Assembly (NCBI RefSeq): GCF_030409415.1
Contig: NZ_JAUFPW010000034.1
Location: forward strand, 1-64,000
Origin: Pedobacter aquatilis
Lineage (GTDB): Bacteria; Bacteroidota; Bacteroidia; Sphingobacteriales; Sphingobacteriaceae
Direction: 5' to 3'
DNA: 64,000 bases
Shown: piece after piece, positions 9,199 to 17,122 of the stretch
Layout of the letters: the number at the start of each line of letters is the position of its first letter
Position numbering within the stretch: the stretch's first letter is position 1
Made by a program: the position numbers and the translations under genes
Notes under the pieces: generated by a model
The model's database searches: none
The model's input: only the letters and a program-made list of their open reading frames with translations
What the model was told of the DNA's origin: nothing

Positions 9199-9478
9199 TT
9201 AGAATCTTTGATTTGCTGAAAATATTTTGCTTTTCGTCTCAATCTGCGCCTTAGCTTCAGTCGGTGCTGAATTCAACATTGATATCACTGTTACTCACCT
9301 CCGTATAAATCGTGGCTACCGGAATTTTAAGGAATGCTGAAGCCTGATGGATGTTCATGATTTCATTTTCTGCGATAGAGGAATCTGGTTCGTTTTTTAG
9401 GAGCAATTCTATTCCGTTGATTTTTTCCAGGATTTCGCCCAGTACCGCCGGTATATCTTCGAAAGTGATTCTTTCCAT
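9199..9478 (-). pseudogene. decayed excisionase-like HTH gene (copy C)
   Basis: The first 62 residues (MERITFEDIPAVLGEILEKI, then IMNIHQASAFLKIPVATIYT) align well with the paralogues at 2868 and 20788. Directly after EVS the sequence leaves the family and stops at 9257. Reading on in another frame to 9199 gives a tail like the paralogues' C-termini (EAKAQIETKSKIF). About 25 codons covering the wing are missing. This is best read as an internal deletion with frameshift. Confidence 0.6.
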
Positions 9479-9732
9479 GGTAAATGTATTAGTGTAAAAA
9501 AATTTAGCTTTGCCAGTAAAGTATGCAATATACCATAGACCCGTTCGTGTTTTACAGGGACTAATGTGTACTACTGAATTATGAAATATTTCAGAATATT
9601 ATTTGCAGATAAGTGACAGATTCAGTCCAATAGACCAAAATCTGTCATTTAGTTTTTTGTAAACTTTAACGCCCACATATTTGATTGCTTAAGTAAGTTT
9701 TTTACTGGAAGTTTAATTAGTTAAGGAGATTC

Positions 9733-9754
9733 AAAAGCGGTGGATGCCGCTTTT
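9733..9754. terminator. AAAAGCGG hairpin with TGGATG loop
   Basis: Perfect 8-bp inverted repeat AAAAGCGG/CCGCTTTT around TGGATG. The A-side and T-side make it usable in both directions. It shares its loop and some upstream bases with the hairpin at 8383. Confidence 0.5.
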
Positions 9755-9837
9755 GCCATTTCAACTGATTAGCAAATCCATCAAGTAAGATTTTCGCATC
9801 AGAATGGTTACTGCAATAACCTGACATGTGAATTAAA

Positions 9838-9865
9838 GGTGACCAGGAATGGTCACCTTTTTTTC
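9838..9865 (+). terminator. strong intrinsic-type hairpin
   Basis: Perfect 7-bp stem GGTGACC/GGTCACC with loop AGGAAT, followed by eight T. No plus-strand gene lies immediately before it, so it may end a short unrecognised transcript or be left over from a lost gene. Confidence 0.6.
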
Positions 9866-10069
9866 GTTTCATGTGACATTACCCTTCCCACGAATAATTT
9901 ATGTCCTCTTAATTGAGTTTAGGACTTCGATCGCTCAATTCAGTTTGTTGGGTTCTGGTTATAAGAAAAGCAGATATCTGATTACCTGAATCAAGAATAA
10001 ACAGGGATTCTGAATATGAATAGAGAAATTACAACCATTAGCAAATTCATGACTTGCTAATGGTTTCAT

Positions 10070-12730
10070 TTAGTCTTTTATAGTGACCGAAAGAAATATA
10101 TCTCCCTGGTTTCTTCTGAACCTGCTGATTTTTAATTTCCCCTGACCGTCACTGCCTTCCAGGCAGTACACATACTTTGCATCCAGATTAAATACAATTG
10201 CAGATGCCTGCAGACCTTTTTTCTCCTCGAAATCAAAAAATGCGATATCCCCAATTTTAATGTGGTTTTCTGAAGATGGGCCAATGAGTTTATTTTTTTT
10301 AAGATAATCCAGTAGCTCCTGATGGGATTTTCCATAAAGCTGGCTGGTGTTCAGTTTTTTGAAACACTGATTAATGAGTTCAACGCTCCAGTAAAACTTG
10401 ATTCTGCTGAAATCTTTTGCATCCAGTGTGTCCTTGTTCATTAAAATTTTTCCATTGGCTAAACGCTGGTATAAGCTGTTTCTGCCGGAATAATAGGAAA
10501 TGGCTCGGCGCAATGCCGCAGTTCCTGCATTTGGCTTAAAGGTCATCGCTTTAAGATCAGCAAGGGTGCCATTAAACTGATTGGCATCGACCGTTTTAGC
10601 CGATTTGTCCTTTGACTCTGAGAGTATACCATCAAACTTTTCCCTGGTAGAGAATTGCCAGAATTTCCAGTTGAGCCATGGTTGGGGGAATGCTGGCCTG
10701 GTAGCGGTGCCGTTTGGCTGGCCCAGCCATAAATAATACCTGGAGGGATCAGCCTTGAATAACTGCGCTGCTACGTTTTTGGAGGCATATATGATCGGTT
10801 TCATACCGTAGTTGATATTCACCCGATCTAAATAGGTATTAATATTTGCCAGCGTAGGTTCATCAATACTGGTGTTCTCCAGTGCAAAGAGGTTGAGCAC
10901 CGGTGGCAAATCCCCGGCCGATATGACTACGCGCCTGATAAAATTATCTGCCTGCAAGATAGGATCCGTTTTTGTGGAAAAGTAATGGTAAGCCCCTGCA
11001 ATAAATTTCTTGTTGCGCAGAATTGTCCAGTTGGTATTGAAGCCAGAATCAACCATGTTTTGGCCTTCAGTTGCCTTTATCATCATGAATGAAATGCCGT
11101 ACTGCCTAACTTTTGTCTGATCATAAATGGTTTCTTTATTGCTGATGTCGATGCCGACTGCTTTTCCCTGAGCACGGATGGTATCAAAATAAGCTGACGC
11201 GTTCAGCAAAGGACCGGTGTAAGCGGCGGTATCGTTTATGTTTGTGCCCACTGCGATTTGCTGGACAGCCTGGTTTTTACCAGTCAGGTATATGATGTAT
11301 CCGGTGATGAGTAGGACAGTGACAATAAGAACGAGTTTTATAGTGTTTGCCTTTGTGGATGCCTGCGGCTTTTCATGCTCTGTTAAAGCAGTAGCTTCGA
11401 TAATTTCAGGAGCTCTTACTGGTTTTTTATTTGTTTTATGCTCCTGGATGCTCAATACATTATGTAAGGCATCCAAATTATCAGCGGCTTTTTGATAATG
11501 CGGGTCATTATCCAGTGCCTTATGGAAATAGGCCATTTTTTTGTCCAAAAACGGTTCTTTAAGCCCAACCTGATTAAAGGCGATTGCTGCCATTCTTTTA
11601 TTGCCTGCTTCATCAGCGTCAATGGCATAATTTTTCCAGCTCTCTTGCGGCACTTTTTCATAAAAATTGATTTCGCCTTTCTGCGTATGGAAGTTTCCAA
11701 AGGAATCTTTAATGACCATATCCGGGTTGAGGTCCTCAATCAGCCTGGCAATATTGATAAATGGTGCTTTATATTCGGTATCGGAAGATTTATTATCCTG
11801 GGTGAACAGGTTTTCCCCGGCAGAAATAGCGGTCACGTAAGGCAAAAATGTATCCCTGAAATAAATGTCCCTGAATACAATATCTACAAATTCACTATCC
11901 AAATTTGAATCCAGATTGGAAATGCAATGCGCAAAATATTCATTGAACCTGGTCACCCATTGCGAAAATTTCTCGCCACTGGTATCCACCCTGGAAAGCA
12001 CAGGAAGGATTTTAGCTGTCCTTCCTTTAAATTTGAGGTACTCAGAATCCTTTATTTTCTCAATGATGGAAGCACATCCATCAAAATTTTGCATCGTTGC
12101 GGCAATTACCATTACATTCAAGTCAGGCAGCTGGATGTTGCAGATGCCTGAATAATCACTGATGCCGGTTCTACTATCGATAAGGATGTAATCATATCCT
12201 AGTTTTTGCATCTCGGTTTTCAGCAGTTCCACGAAACTCGCACCATCCATAGTCTGGTAAAATTCCATCCAGTCAAAGTTGCCCGAGCGGTAGCTGAAAT
12301 TATCATTATAATTGCCCGCCGGCATCAGGTCAATCAATCCAGCCTCCGGAGCGTCCCATGAACCCTGCATGGGAATCATGTCAGCCCGGACCGGATAACG
12401 AAGGGAAGTACTGGTGATATTTGTGGACAGTGTGGAATCTTCATTTTTATCCTTTTCCAGGACTTTGGGAAGGTCGCGCTCGTAGGTTTCCTTTGGTAGT
12501 ATTTTTAGAGAATTGATGGTTTTTACATAATCTTCTAACAATTCAAGCGTACCAAGTGAGTTTGATGATGCTTCTTTCTTGTCAAAGAAATAATGCAAGC
12601 CTGGCGCCTCGAAATCCCAGTCCCATACCAGAACTTTTTTGCCCCGCTGAAAGCAAAGGTATTGGGCAACATTAGCGCAAAGCTGGGTCCTGCCCACGCC
12701 ACCTTTATAGGAATAAAACGATACTATCAT
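10070..12730 (-). CDS. KGGVGR-type ATPase fused via membrane helix to GH25-like domain
   Basis: An 886-residue multidomain protein. Residues 1-340 are a ParA/MinD-like SIMIBI ATPase (MIVSFYSYKGGVGRTQ) with a variant P-loop whose usual Lys is Arg, a known 'KGGVGR' variant family. About 370-430 look TPR-like (YFHKALDNDPHYQKAADNLD). One hydrophobic helix (LVLIVTVLLITGYIIYL) lies near 463-483. About 522-728 match glycoside hydrolase family 25 lysozymes (VGIDIS, MMIKATEG, GAYHYF, GDLPPVL, WQFS). The last 150 residues are unassigned. Where GH25 enzymes have Asp-x-Glu after PPVL, this one reads Asn-Leu-Phe, so hydrolysis is doubtful and peptidoglycan sensing more likely. The domain order predicts the ATPase inside and GH25 outside the membrane. 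Last gene of the operon, 10 bases after the previous one. Confidence 0.85.
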   Translation of the reverse strand: MIVSFYSYKGGVGRTQLCANVAQYLCFQRGKKVLVWDWDFEAPGLHYFFDKKEASSNSLGTLELLEDYVKTINSLKILPKETYERDLPKVLEKDKNEDSTLSTNITSTSLRYPVRADMIPMQGSWDAPEAGLIDLMPAGNYNDNFSYRSGNFDWMEFYQTMDGASFVELLKTEMQKLGYDYILIDSRTGISDYSGICNIQLPDLNVMVIAATMQNFDGCASIIEKIKDSEYLKFKGRTAKILPVLSRVDTSGEKFSQWVTRFNEYFAHCISNLDSNLDSEFVDIVFRDIYFRDTFLPYVTAISAGENLFTQDNKSSDTEYKAPFINIARLIEDLNPDMVIKDSFGNFHTQKGEINFYEKVPQESWKNYAIDADEAGNKRMAAIAFNQVGLKEPFLDKKMAYFHKALDNDPHYQKAADNLDALHNVLSIQEHKTNKKPVRAPEIIEATALTEHEKPQASTKANTIKLVLIVTVLLITGYIIYLTGKNQAVQQIAVGTNINDTAAYTGPLLNASAYFDTIRAQGKAVGIDISNKETIYDQTKVRQYGISFMMIKATEGQNMVDSGFNTNWTILRNKKFIAGAYHYFSTKTDPILQADNFIRRVVISAGDLPPVLNLFALENTSIDEPTLANINTYLDRVNINYGMKPIIYASKNVAAQLFKADPSRYYLWLGQPNGTATRPAFPQPWLNWKFWQFSTREKFDGILSESKDKSAKTVDANQFNGTLADLKAMTFKPNAGTAALRRAISYYSGRNSLYQRLANGKILMNKDTLDAKDFSRIKFYWSVELINQCFKKLNTSQLYGKSHQELLDYLKKNKLIGPSSENHIKIGDIAFFDFEEKKGLQASAIVFNLDAKYVYCLEGSDGQGKLKISRFRRNQGDIFLSVTIKD

Positions 12731-12740
12731 AATTTGCTTA

Positions 12741-13559
12741 TTAAAATCCGGGGTTAAATTTTGGTGTCACGCCCTGATCACTTAAAAGTTGAAATTGGGT
12801 TGGATTAATTTTTTCAAGGCGTCTGATGATTTCGGTTTCCAGGCTGATGTTCACCGAGATATCAAAAAAGAAATTAGGAGAGAGCACCAGGTTAGTGCCC
12901 AATAGACGAAAGATCTTTTTTCTCAGCTCATAAAGGAATGATTTTAAATCATTTGCCAGAAAAGTGCAGACCGGAATAAAAAGGGTATTCGCTGAATGCC
13001 TGTCCAGATACCTGACCGTTTCAATATTCTCCTCGTCCATTGACATTAAATCAATAATGATCAGGTTGTATTCCGAGCCACTGGTCAGCTGGGTAAGTTT
13101 TTGGTTATCGATCACCCCGTGGATATAATCGATCGTAAACAGCCGCCCGCTCGAACGTATGGACTGCAAAAAATCTTCTATTTTGACCGCGTCCCTGCTA
13201 AAAGGTAACCAGTCACAGGGTGATGGGCCATGAAGCGGGGATTGAAGGAGGCTAAACAGATTGCCTAAAACCGTTTGAGCGGTCTGCAATGATCCCGAAA
13301 TTACGTATACGGTAATGGTATTGGGATTTGCAGATCGCGAAGTGCTAATCTGGACTGTTTTAGTTCTGTCTATCCGGGCGGCTTTTAATTCCTCAATCCT
13401 TTTTCGTGCCTTATCCATCTGCCCTTCACAATCTCTAATTTCTATATTTAACCGGTCAATTTCATAAACAGTAGCTCCAGGTATGTGGTTCATGAGGTTT
13501 CGAAGCTTAACATTTAGGTTATCGAGCAGTATGTAATAAGTTTCTATGGTTTCATCCAT
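12741..13559 (-). CDS. coiled-coil protein of unknown function in gasdermin operon
   Basis: A 272-residue protein. Residues 1-65 form a long charged helix pair (IDRLNIEIRDCEGQMDKARK), similar in look to the N-terminus of the neighbouring TIR-like protein. The rest has an alpha/beta rhythm with hydrophobic strands ITVYVISG, YNLIIIDLMSM and NTLFIPVCTF, recalling a receiver-like or TIR-like Rossmannoid sheet, but I cannot name a family. No signal peptide or membrane span. It lies between the TIR-like gene (64 bases away) and the ATPase gene (10 bases away). An adaptor or signal-transfer role is a guess from context. Confidence 0.6.
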   Translation of the reverse strand: MDETIETYYILLDNLNVKLRNLMNHIPGATVYEIDRLNIEIRDCEGQMDKARKRIEELKAARIDRTKTVQISTSRSANPNTITVYVISGSLQTAQTVLGNLFSLLQSPLHGPSPCDWLPFSRDAVKIEDFLQSIRSSGRLFTIDYIHGVIDNQKLTQLTSGSEYNLIIIDLMSMDEENIETVRYLDRHSANTLFIPVCTFLANDLKSFLYELRKKIFRLLGTNLVLSPNFFFDISVNISLETEIIRRLEKINPTQFQLLSDQGVTPKFNPGF

Positions 13560-13623
13560 ATCATTGATCTATTTGATATTTAATTCAAGTTTTTTCCCTC
13601 TACCAACTTGGGACATTCAAAGG

Positions 13624-14334
13624 CTACAGTTTATCAAGGCCAATTTTTTCCAGCTGCATCTTAAACTGGTATTTTAAGTCATAGATGTCATTGTAGCTGG
13701 TCGGGAAGTGGCCTAACTTTCTTAATTTATCTTTGAAGGAATCCAGACTTGTATCATCCTGGTTGCGCACAGATGCTTCTATGTTTTTGAAATAAGTATA
13801 AGTAATGGGCTTTCCTGTGGTTTTAAAAGTTTCCAGCGCAAGGTCGAATTCTTCCTCCGTATAGCGCCCTGTTTTGGTGTGGAAAAGGCTGACAAAAATG
13901 TCGCATTGCCTGATGGCTTTATTGTATTCATCTTGCAGGCGTGTCGACGAGACCGCATCCAGGAAATCTTCCCAAACCGTGAGCCGTAGAAAGATACCTT
14001 TACTAACCAGGTTATTGTTTTCTCGGTTTATAAAAATCTCAAACTGGTCCCGGTCTGCCTTAAGTTCAGCCGAAGAGGCTAAGAACAGGCGTACCACTTT
14101 GATGTTCTCATCCGGGTCACTGAGTTCAGGTACCTGAGTTTTAACCACATCTGCAATTTTGGTATCAATTTCGACCAGCCTTTCTTCGAGTTCGGCTATT
14201 CTCAGCTTGTATTGGCCGGACTGCAGTTCACCCACTTCGATCAGGTGGGCATAGAGTTTTCTGATGTTGTTCTGAAGGGTTGTTTTGGTCAGCTGGAGTG
14301 TCTCCAGCATGAAGTTGTCTATCTCGCCATTCAT
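13624..14334 (-). CDS. TIR-like domain protein with N-terminal helical adaptor
   Basis: A 236-residue protein starting at the ATG of MNGEIDNFML, 13 bases after the hydrolase stop; longer frames run into that gene. Residues 1-75 are a helical/coiled segment (YKLRIAELEERLVEIDTKIA). From about 88 it matches the TIR-like family seen in NTP-dependent conflict systems: VVRLFLASSAELKADRDQFE, LTVWEDFLDAVSSTRLQDEY, CDIFVSLFHTKTGRYTEEEF, and KPITYTYFK. The conserved Glu in TEEEFDLALE is a candidate catalytic residue if it cleaves NAD-type nucleotides; otherwise it may be a signalling scaffold. Its place in the gasdermin operon supports an immune role. Confidence 0.75.
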   Translation of the reverse strand: MNGEIDNFMLETLQLTKTTLQNNIRKLYAHLIEVGELQSGQYKLRIAELEERLVEIDTKIADVVKTQVPELSDPDENIKVVRLFLASSAELKADRDQFEIFINRENNNLVSKGIFLRLTVWEDFLDAVSSTRLQDEYNKAIRQCDIFVSLFHTKTGRYTEEEFDLALETFKTTGKPITYTYFKNIEASVRNQDDTSLDSFKDKLRKLGHFPTSYNDIYDLKYQFKMQLEKIGLDKL

Positions 14335-14347
14335 GTCTAAAGTAATT

Positions 14348-15616
14348 TTAAAGGTAAAAGGCATTGACCAGTGCACTACCCACTTCATCCTTTATAATGT
14401 CCGAGTGGCCGCCAATGATGTTGTCGCTTAAAAGGTTATATGTTTTTCCGGCCTGGAAATGATTGGTTTCTGCCGCTTGCTTTAAAGCAATGCTGTTGCT
14501 GATGCCTGGCGTTTTCTGCGCGCCGTTGCCGCCAAGGCCGCCATAAAGCGAATCTTTATCGCCAATGTCGCTTGCTTGCTGCCCGCCCAGCCTGGAGGCG
14601 AGGGCATAAGCAAGTCCTACCGCCCGGTCGGCGCGGGTGTGTGTGATGAGCAAGGCCCCGCTAACTTTGTTTTCGGTGAGCACAGAACGGAAAAATCCAT
14701 CATTTTGCTCATCATATTTGCTGGCAAAAGCATAGTGTGAGAAAGCTGCCTGAATCAGGGCCAGCGTTTTGGCTTTGATTTGTTCAGGACCGGAAAGGGC
14801 AGAAGTCACCAGTCTGGCACCGAAACTATGGCCCACCAGATGGAAATTAATGGCTGGGGAGATCTTCTTGATTTCCGACAGCTTTAAGTTTAGTGCAGCG
14901 CCGATTTCTCCTGCACGGTTTTTCATCTTGTAATAGGTTGCCAGGTTCATCAGGTTCGCTACGCCCTGCTTTAACCCGCTAAAAAGACCCATCGCCTGAC
15001 CTGCTTGAGTGGCTGGATCTGCTATGGAAGCCGCTCCGCCATCGGTGCTTTGGGTTTCCAGATAAGGAATACTCCCGTCCTGAAGAAAGGTTTTAACATC
15101 ATCTTCCTTTAGAGATTCGAAGGGAGAGTTTTCCTGCTCCGGACGGGTAATTTTTAAAAGTTTTGAAAATTCCCGCGCCAGGATATCTTCATCCCCGTTT
15201 TGTTGAATGGCGAGGAGGATCTTTTCAAAAGTTTCAGTTTCGGCAGGTTCATCGAATACATCCTGAATTCCGGCCCAGCTTAAAGCGAGCTGCTGCGTTT
15301 CCTGCTCGTCTAAATCACCCATGCTTGCAGCATTGCCTGGAATGAGCTCCCGGTCGGTGAACTGTTTGGAAGGCCAGAAAACATTCAGGCTGGCAAAGCG
15401 CTTGCCGTCCTTTCCTTTAGCATTGATGGCTTTGGAGATTTTTTCCAGTAAGCCCTCATAGAGTTTGCGTGCATCTTCAATGTTATTGTTCCAGCCGTGA
15501 GAGAGCACGATCAGGTCTGTGTAGTCATTGGCCTTTAAGGCATTGATAAAAGCTTTGAACTGTTCGGGGTCAACCTCCCGGGCCGCTTTATTAAAGTGAA
15601 TTTCGTATGTATCCAT
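14348..15616 (-). CDS. alpha/beta-hydrolase (lipase/esterase-like)
   Basis: A 422-residue serine hydrolase. Start at the ATG of MDTYEIHFNK, 17 bases after the protease stop. Visible family marks are the oxyanion strand LIVLSHGWNNNIEDA near residue 37, the nucleophile elbow FHLVGHSFGARLV (GxSxG), and a late His in IIGGHSDIIKDEV that suits the catalytic His. Between them lies a long insertion rich in Gly and Ala. There is no signal peptide, so it acts in the cytosol or at the inner membrane face. In this operon it could be a second effector or a lipid-modifying partner of the gasdermin. The substrate is unknown. Confidence 0.75.
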   Translation of the reverse strand: MDTYEIHFNKAAREVDPEQFKAFINALKANDYTDLIVLSHGWNNNIEDARKLYEGLLEKISKAINAKGKDGKRFASLNVFWPSKQFTDRELIPGNAASMGDLDEQETQQLALSWAGIQDVFDEPAETETFEKILLAIQQNGDEDILAREFSKLLKITRPEQENSPFESLKEDDVKTFLQDGSIPYLETQSTDGGAASIADPATQAGQAMGLFSGLKQGVANLMNLATYYKMKNRAGEIGAALNLKLSEIKKISPAINFHLVGHSFGARLVTSALSGPEQIKAKTLALIQAAFSHYAFASKYDEQNDGFFRSVLTENKVSGALLITHTRADRAVGLAYALASRLGGQQASDIGDKDSLYGGLGGNGAQKTPGISNSIALKQAAETNHFQAGKTYNLLSDNIIGGHSDIIKDEVGSALVNAFYL

Positions 15617-15633
15617 GATTAGTATTGAGTGGT

Positions 15634-17121
15634 TTATACCGATTGTATTGCCCGCATTAAATCCACCAGACCTTTGCCCTGGAAGTAAGGGTCGCGTCTG
15701 AGGTCTGTTGCAGTAGAGCAAAAAATGTGTTTTAGTTTTTCTGGCTGGCCGATGTATTCCCGTCTGACTGATAAGAAGGCTGCAATGGCGCCCGAAACAT
15801 GAGGGGCTGCCATACTTGTTCCACTTTCTTCCAGGTAGTAGGCTTCATTTGCGCCAGCTGCATTCGTGCCGAATGCCTTTTTCTTGCCGCCTGCGGCGCA
15901 GGAGATAATTTTTTCTCCCGGGGCAATGATATCAGGCTTAGGCCTGCCGTCGCCCGTTGGGCCTTTCGAAGAAAAATAAGAAACGCCGTAAGTATGCGGG
16001 GACTCGCGGTGGGTTGCCCCCACAGTGATGGCCAGTTCTGCATTTCCCGGATCATTAATGCTCAGGGGCATGCCTGAGGCCATTCTCCCGTTGAATTTTG
16101 TATCGCTGAATCCATAACCGGTATTACCTGCGGCAACCACGACCACAACGCCGGACTTAACCAGGCGGTCGACTTCCACGCATACCGGACTCTGCCCACA
16201 GGCAAACCATTCTGGGTCGAAAGGATAACCAAGGCTTAAGTTAACCCCGTGTATTTTGAGTTCGCGTCCGTAATTATTGATTTCCTGGATGTGCGCGATA
16301 GCGGCAATGAGTGAACTGGTTTGTCCCTTACCACGGCTGTCCAGGACCTTAATACTTACAATTTTGCATTTAGGGGCCATGCCTGAGATTTTGTCTATCG
16401 CCACATTTTTAAAGTTCGATTCACCGATCTCATTTTTACTGCGCACCAGAATCACCGGCTGTATGGGGTCCTCTGGCTTAAGTTTCTGCATTTCCCCCGC
16501 AATTATTCCGGCAACGTGCGTACCGTGCCCGAATTCATCTTCTTCGGCTGAACCTGACTCGGTGAAATTTTTATGGTAATCGCTATGGCGGTTTTTATGC
16601 TCTAAAAAGTGAGGGTGGGAGAAATCAACCCCTGAATCTACGACCGCCCAGGTGATTTCCTCACCTGATGCGGAGAAGGAGGTTCTGGCAGCATCGGCCT
16701 TTATTGTCCGGACTGATTTAATCATCTGGCTGCCCATTTTAAAATCGGGCCATATTTTATAAATGGCTGGATTTCCTTTGCGGTCCATGACTATGATGCC
16801 CCTGATGATCTCCGGACTTAGTTTAGCGAATACATACTGCCTGGTCAGACGGTTTTTCTCCTTGTTTATCGAGATCTGTTTACGTGTACTTTCTTCAGTT
16901 AGGTTGTTGCTTTTTGAATAATCCAGGATCAGGTTTACCACTTTTTCTCCTGCAAGCACAATTCCTTCGGCGTAATTAAGGTTCAAATCAATAATGATGG
17001 AAATGGGTTTATTGGGGCTTGAATCCATAAGGTCAAGCAAGGGCTTTGCAATAATGGTTTTTTCCAGTACCCTGGGGTCGAACTTATATTCTTCCCCAGG
17101 TAAATCATTTTCGGCTACCAT
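15634..17121 (-). CDS. cytoplasmic subtilisin-like serine protease (S8), candidate gasdermin activator
   Basis: A 495-residue subtilase with the full Asp-His-Ser triad: AVVDSGVDFSHPHF (Asp), DEFGHGTHVAGIIAG (His) and SGTSMAAPHVSGAIAAF (Ser), plus the oxyanion Asn region VVVVAAGNTGYG. Residues 1-155 form an extra N-terminal domain that may hold the enzyme inactive. No signal peptide is present, which is unusual for a subtilase and implies an intracellular target. It starts one base after the gasdermin stop codon. Characterised bacterial gasdermins sit beside proteases that remove a short C-terminal inhibitory peptide, so this enzyme is the obvious activator. That last step is inferred, not seen. 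Confidence 0.9.
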   Translation of the reverse strand: MVAENDLPGEEYKFDPRVLEKTIIAKPLLDLMDSSPNKPISIIIDLNLNYAEGIVLAGEKVVNLILDYSKSNNLTEESTRKQISINKEKNRLTRQYVFAKLSPEIIRGIIVMDRKGNPAIYKIWPDFKMGSQMIKSVRTIKADAARTSFSASGEEITWAVVDSGVDFSHPHFLEHKNRHSDYHKNFTESGSAEEDEFGHGTHVAGIIAGEMQKLKPEDPIQPVILVRSKNEIGESNFKNVAIDKISGMAPKCKIVSIKVLDSRGKGQTSSLIAAIAHIQEINNYGRELKIHGVNLSLGYPFDPEWFACGQSPVCVEVDRLVKSGVVVVVAAGNTGYGFSDTKFNGRMASGMPLSINDPGNAELAITVGATHRESPHTYGVSYFSSKGPTGDGRPKPDIIAPGEKIISCAAGGKKKAFGTNAAGANEAYYLEESGTSMAAPHVSGAIAAFLSVRREYIGQPEKLKHIFCSTATDLRRDPYFQGKGLVDLMRAIQSV

Positions 17122-17122
17122 T

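Larger units (their letters stand above)
9479..10069. other. intergenic before the gasdermin operon's 3' end
   Basis: About 590 bases without a gene. It holds two hairpins (listed separately) and AT-rich sequence, and it separates the excisionase remnant from the convergent end of the defence operon. Confidence 0.5.
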
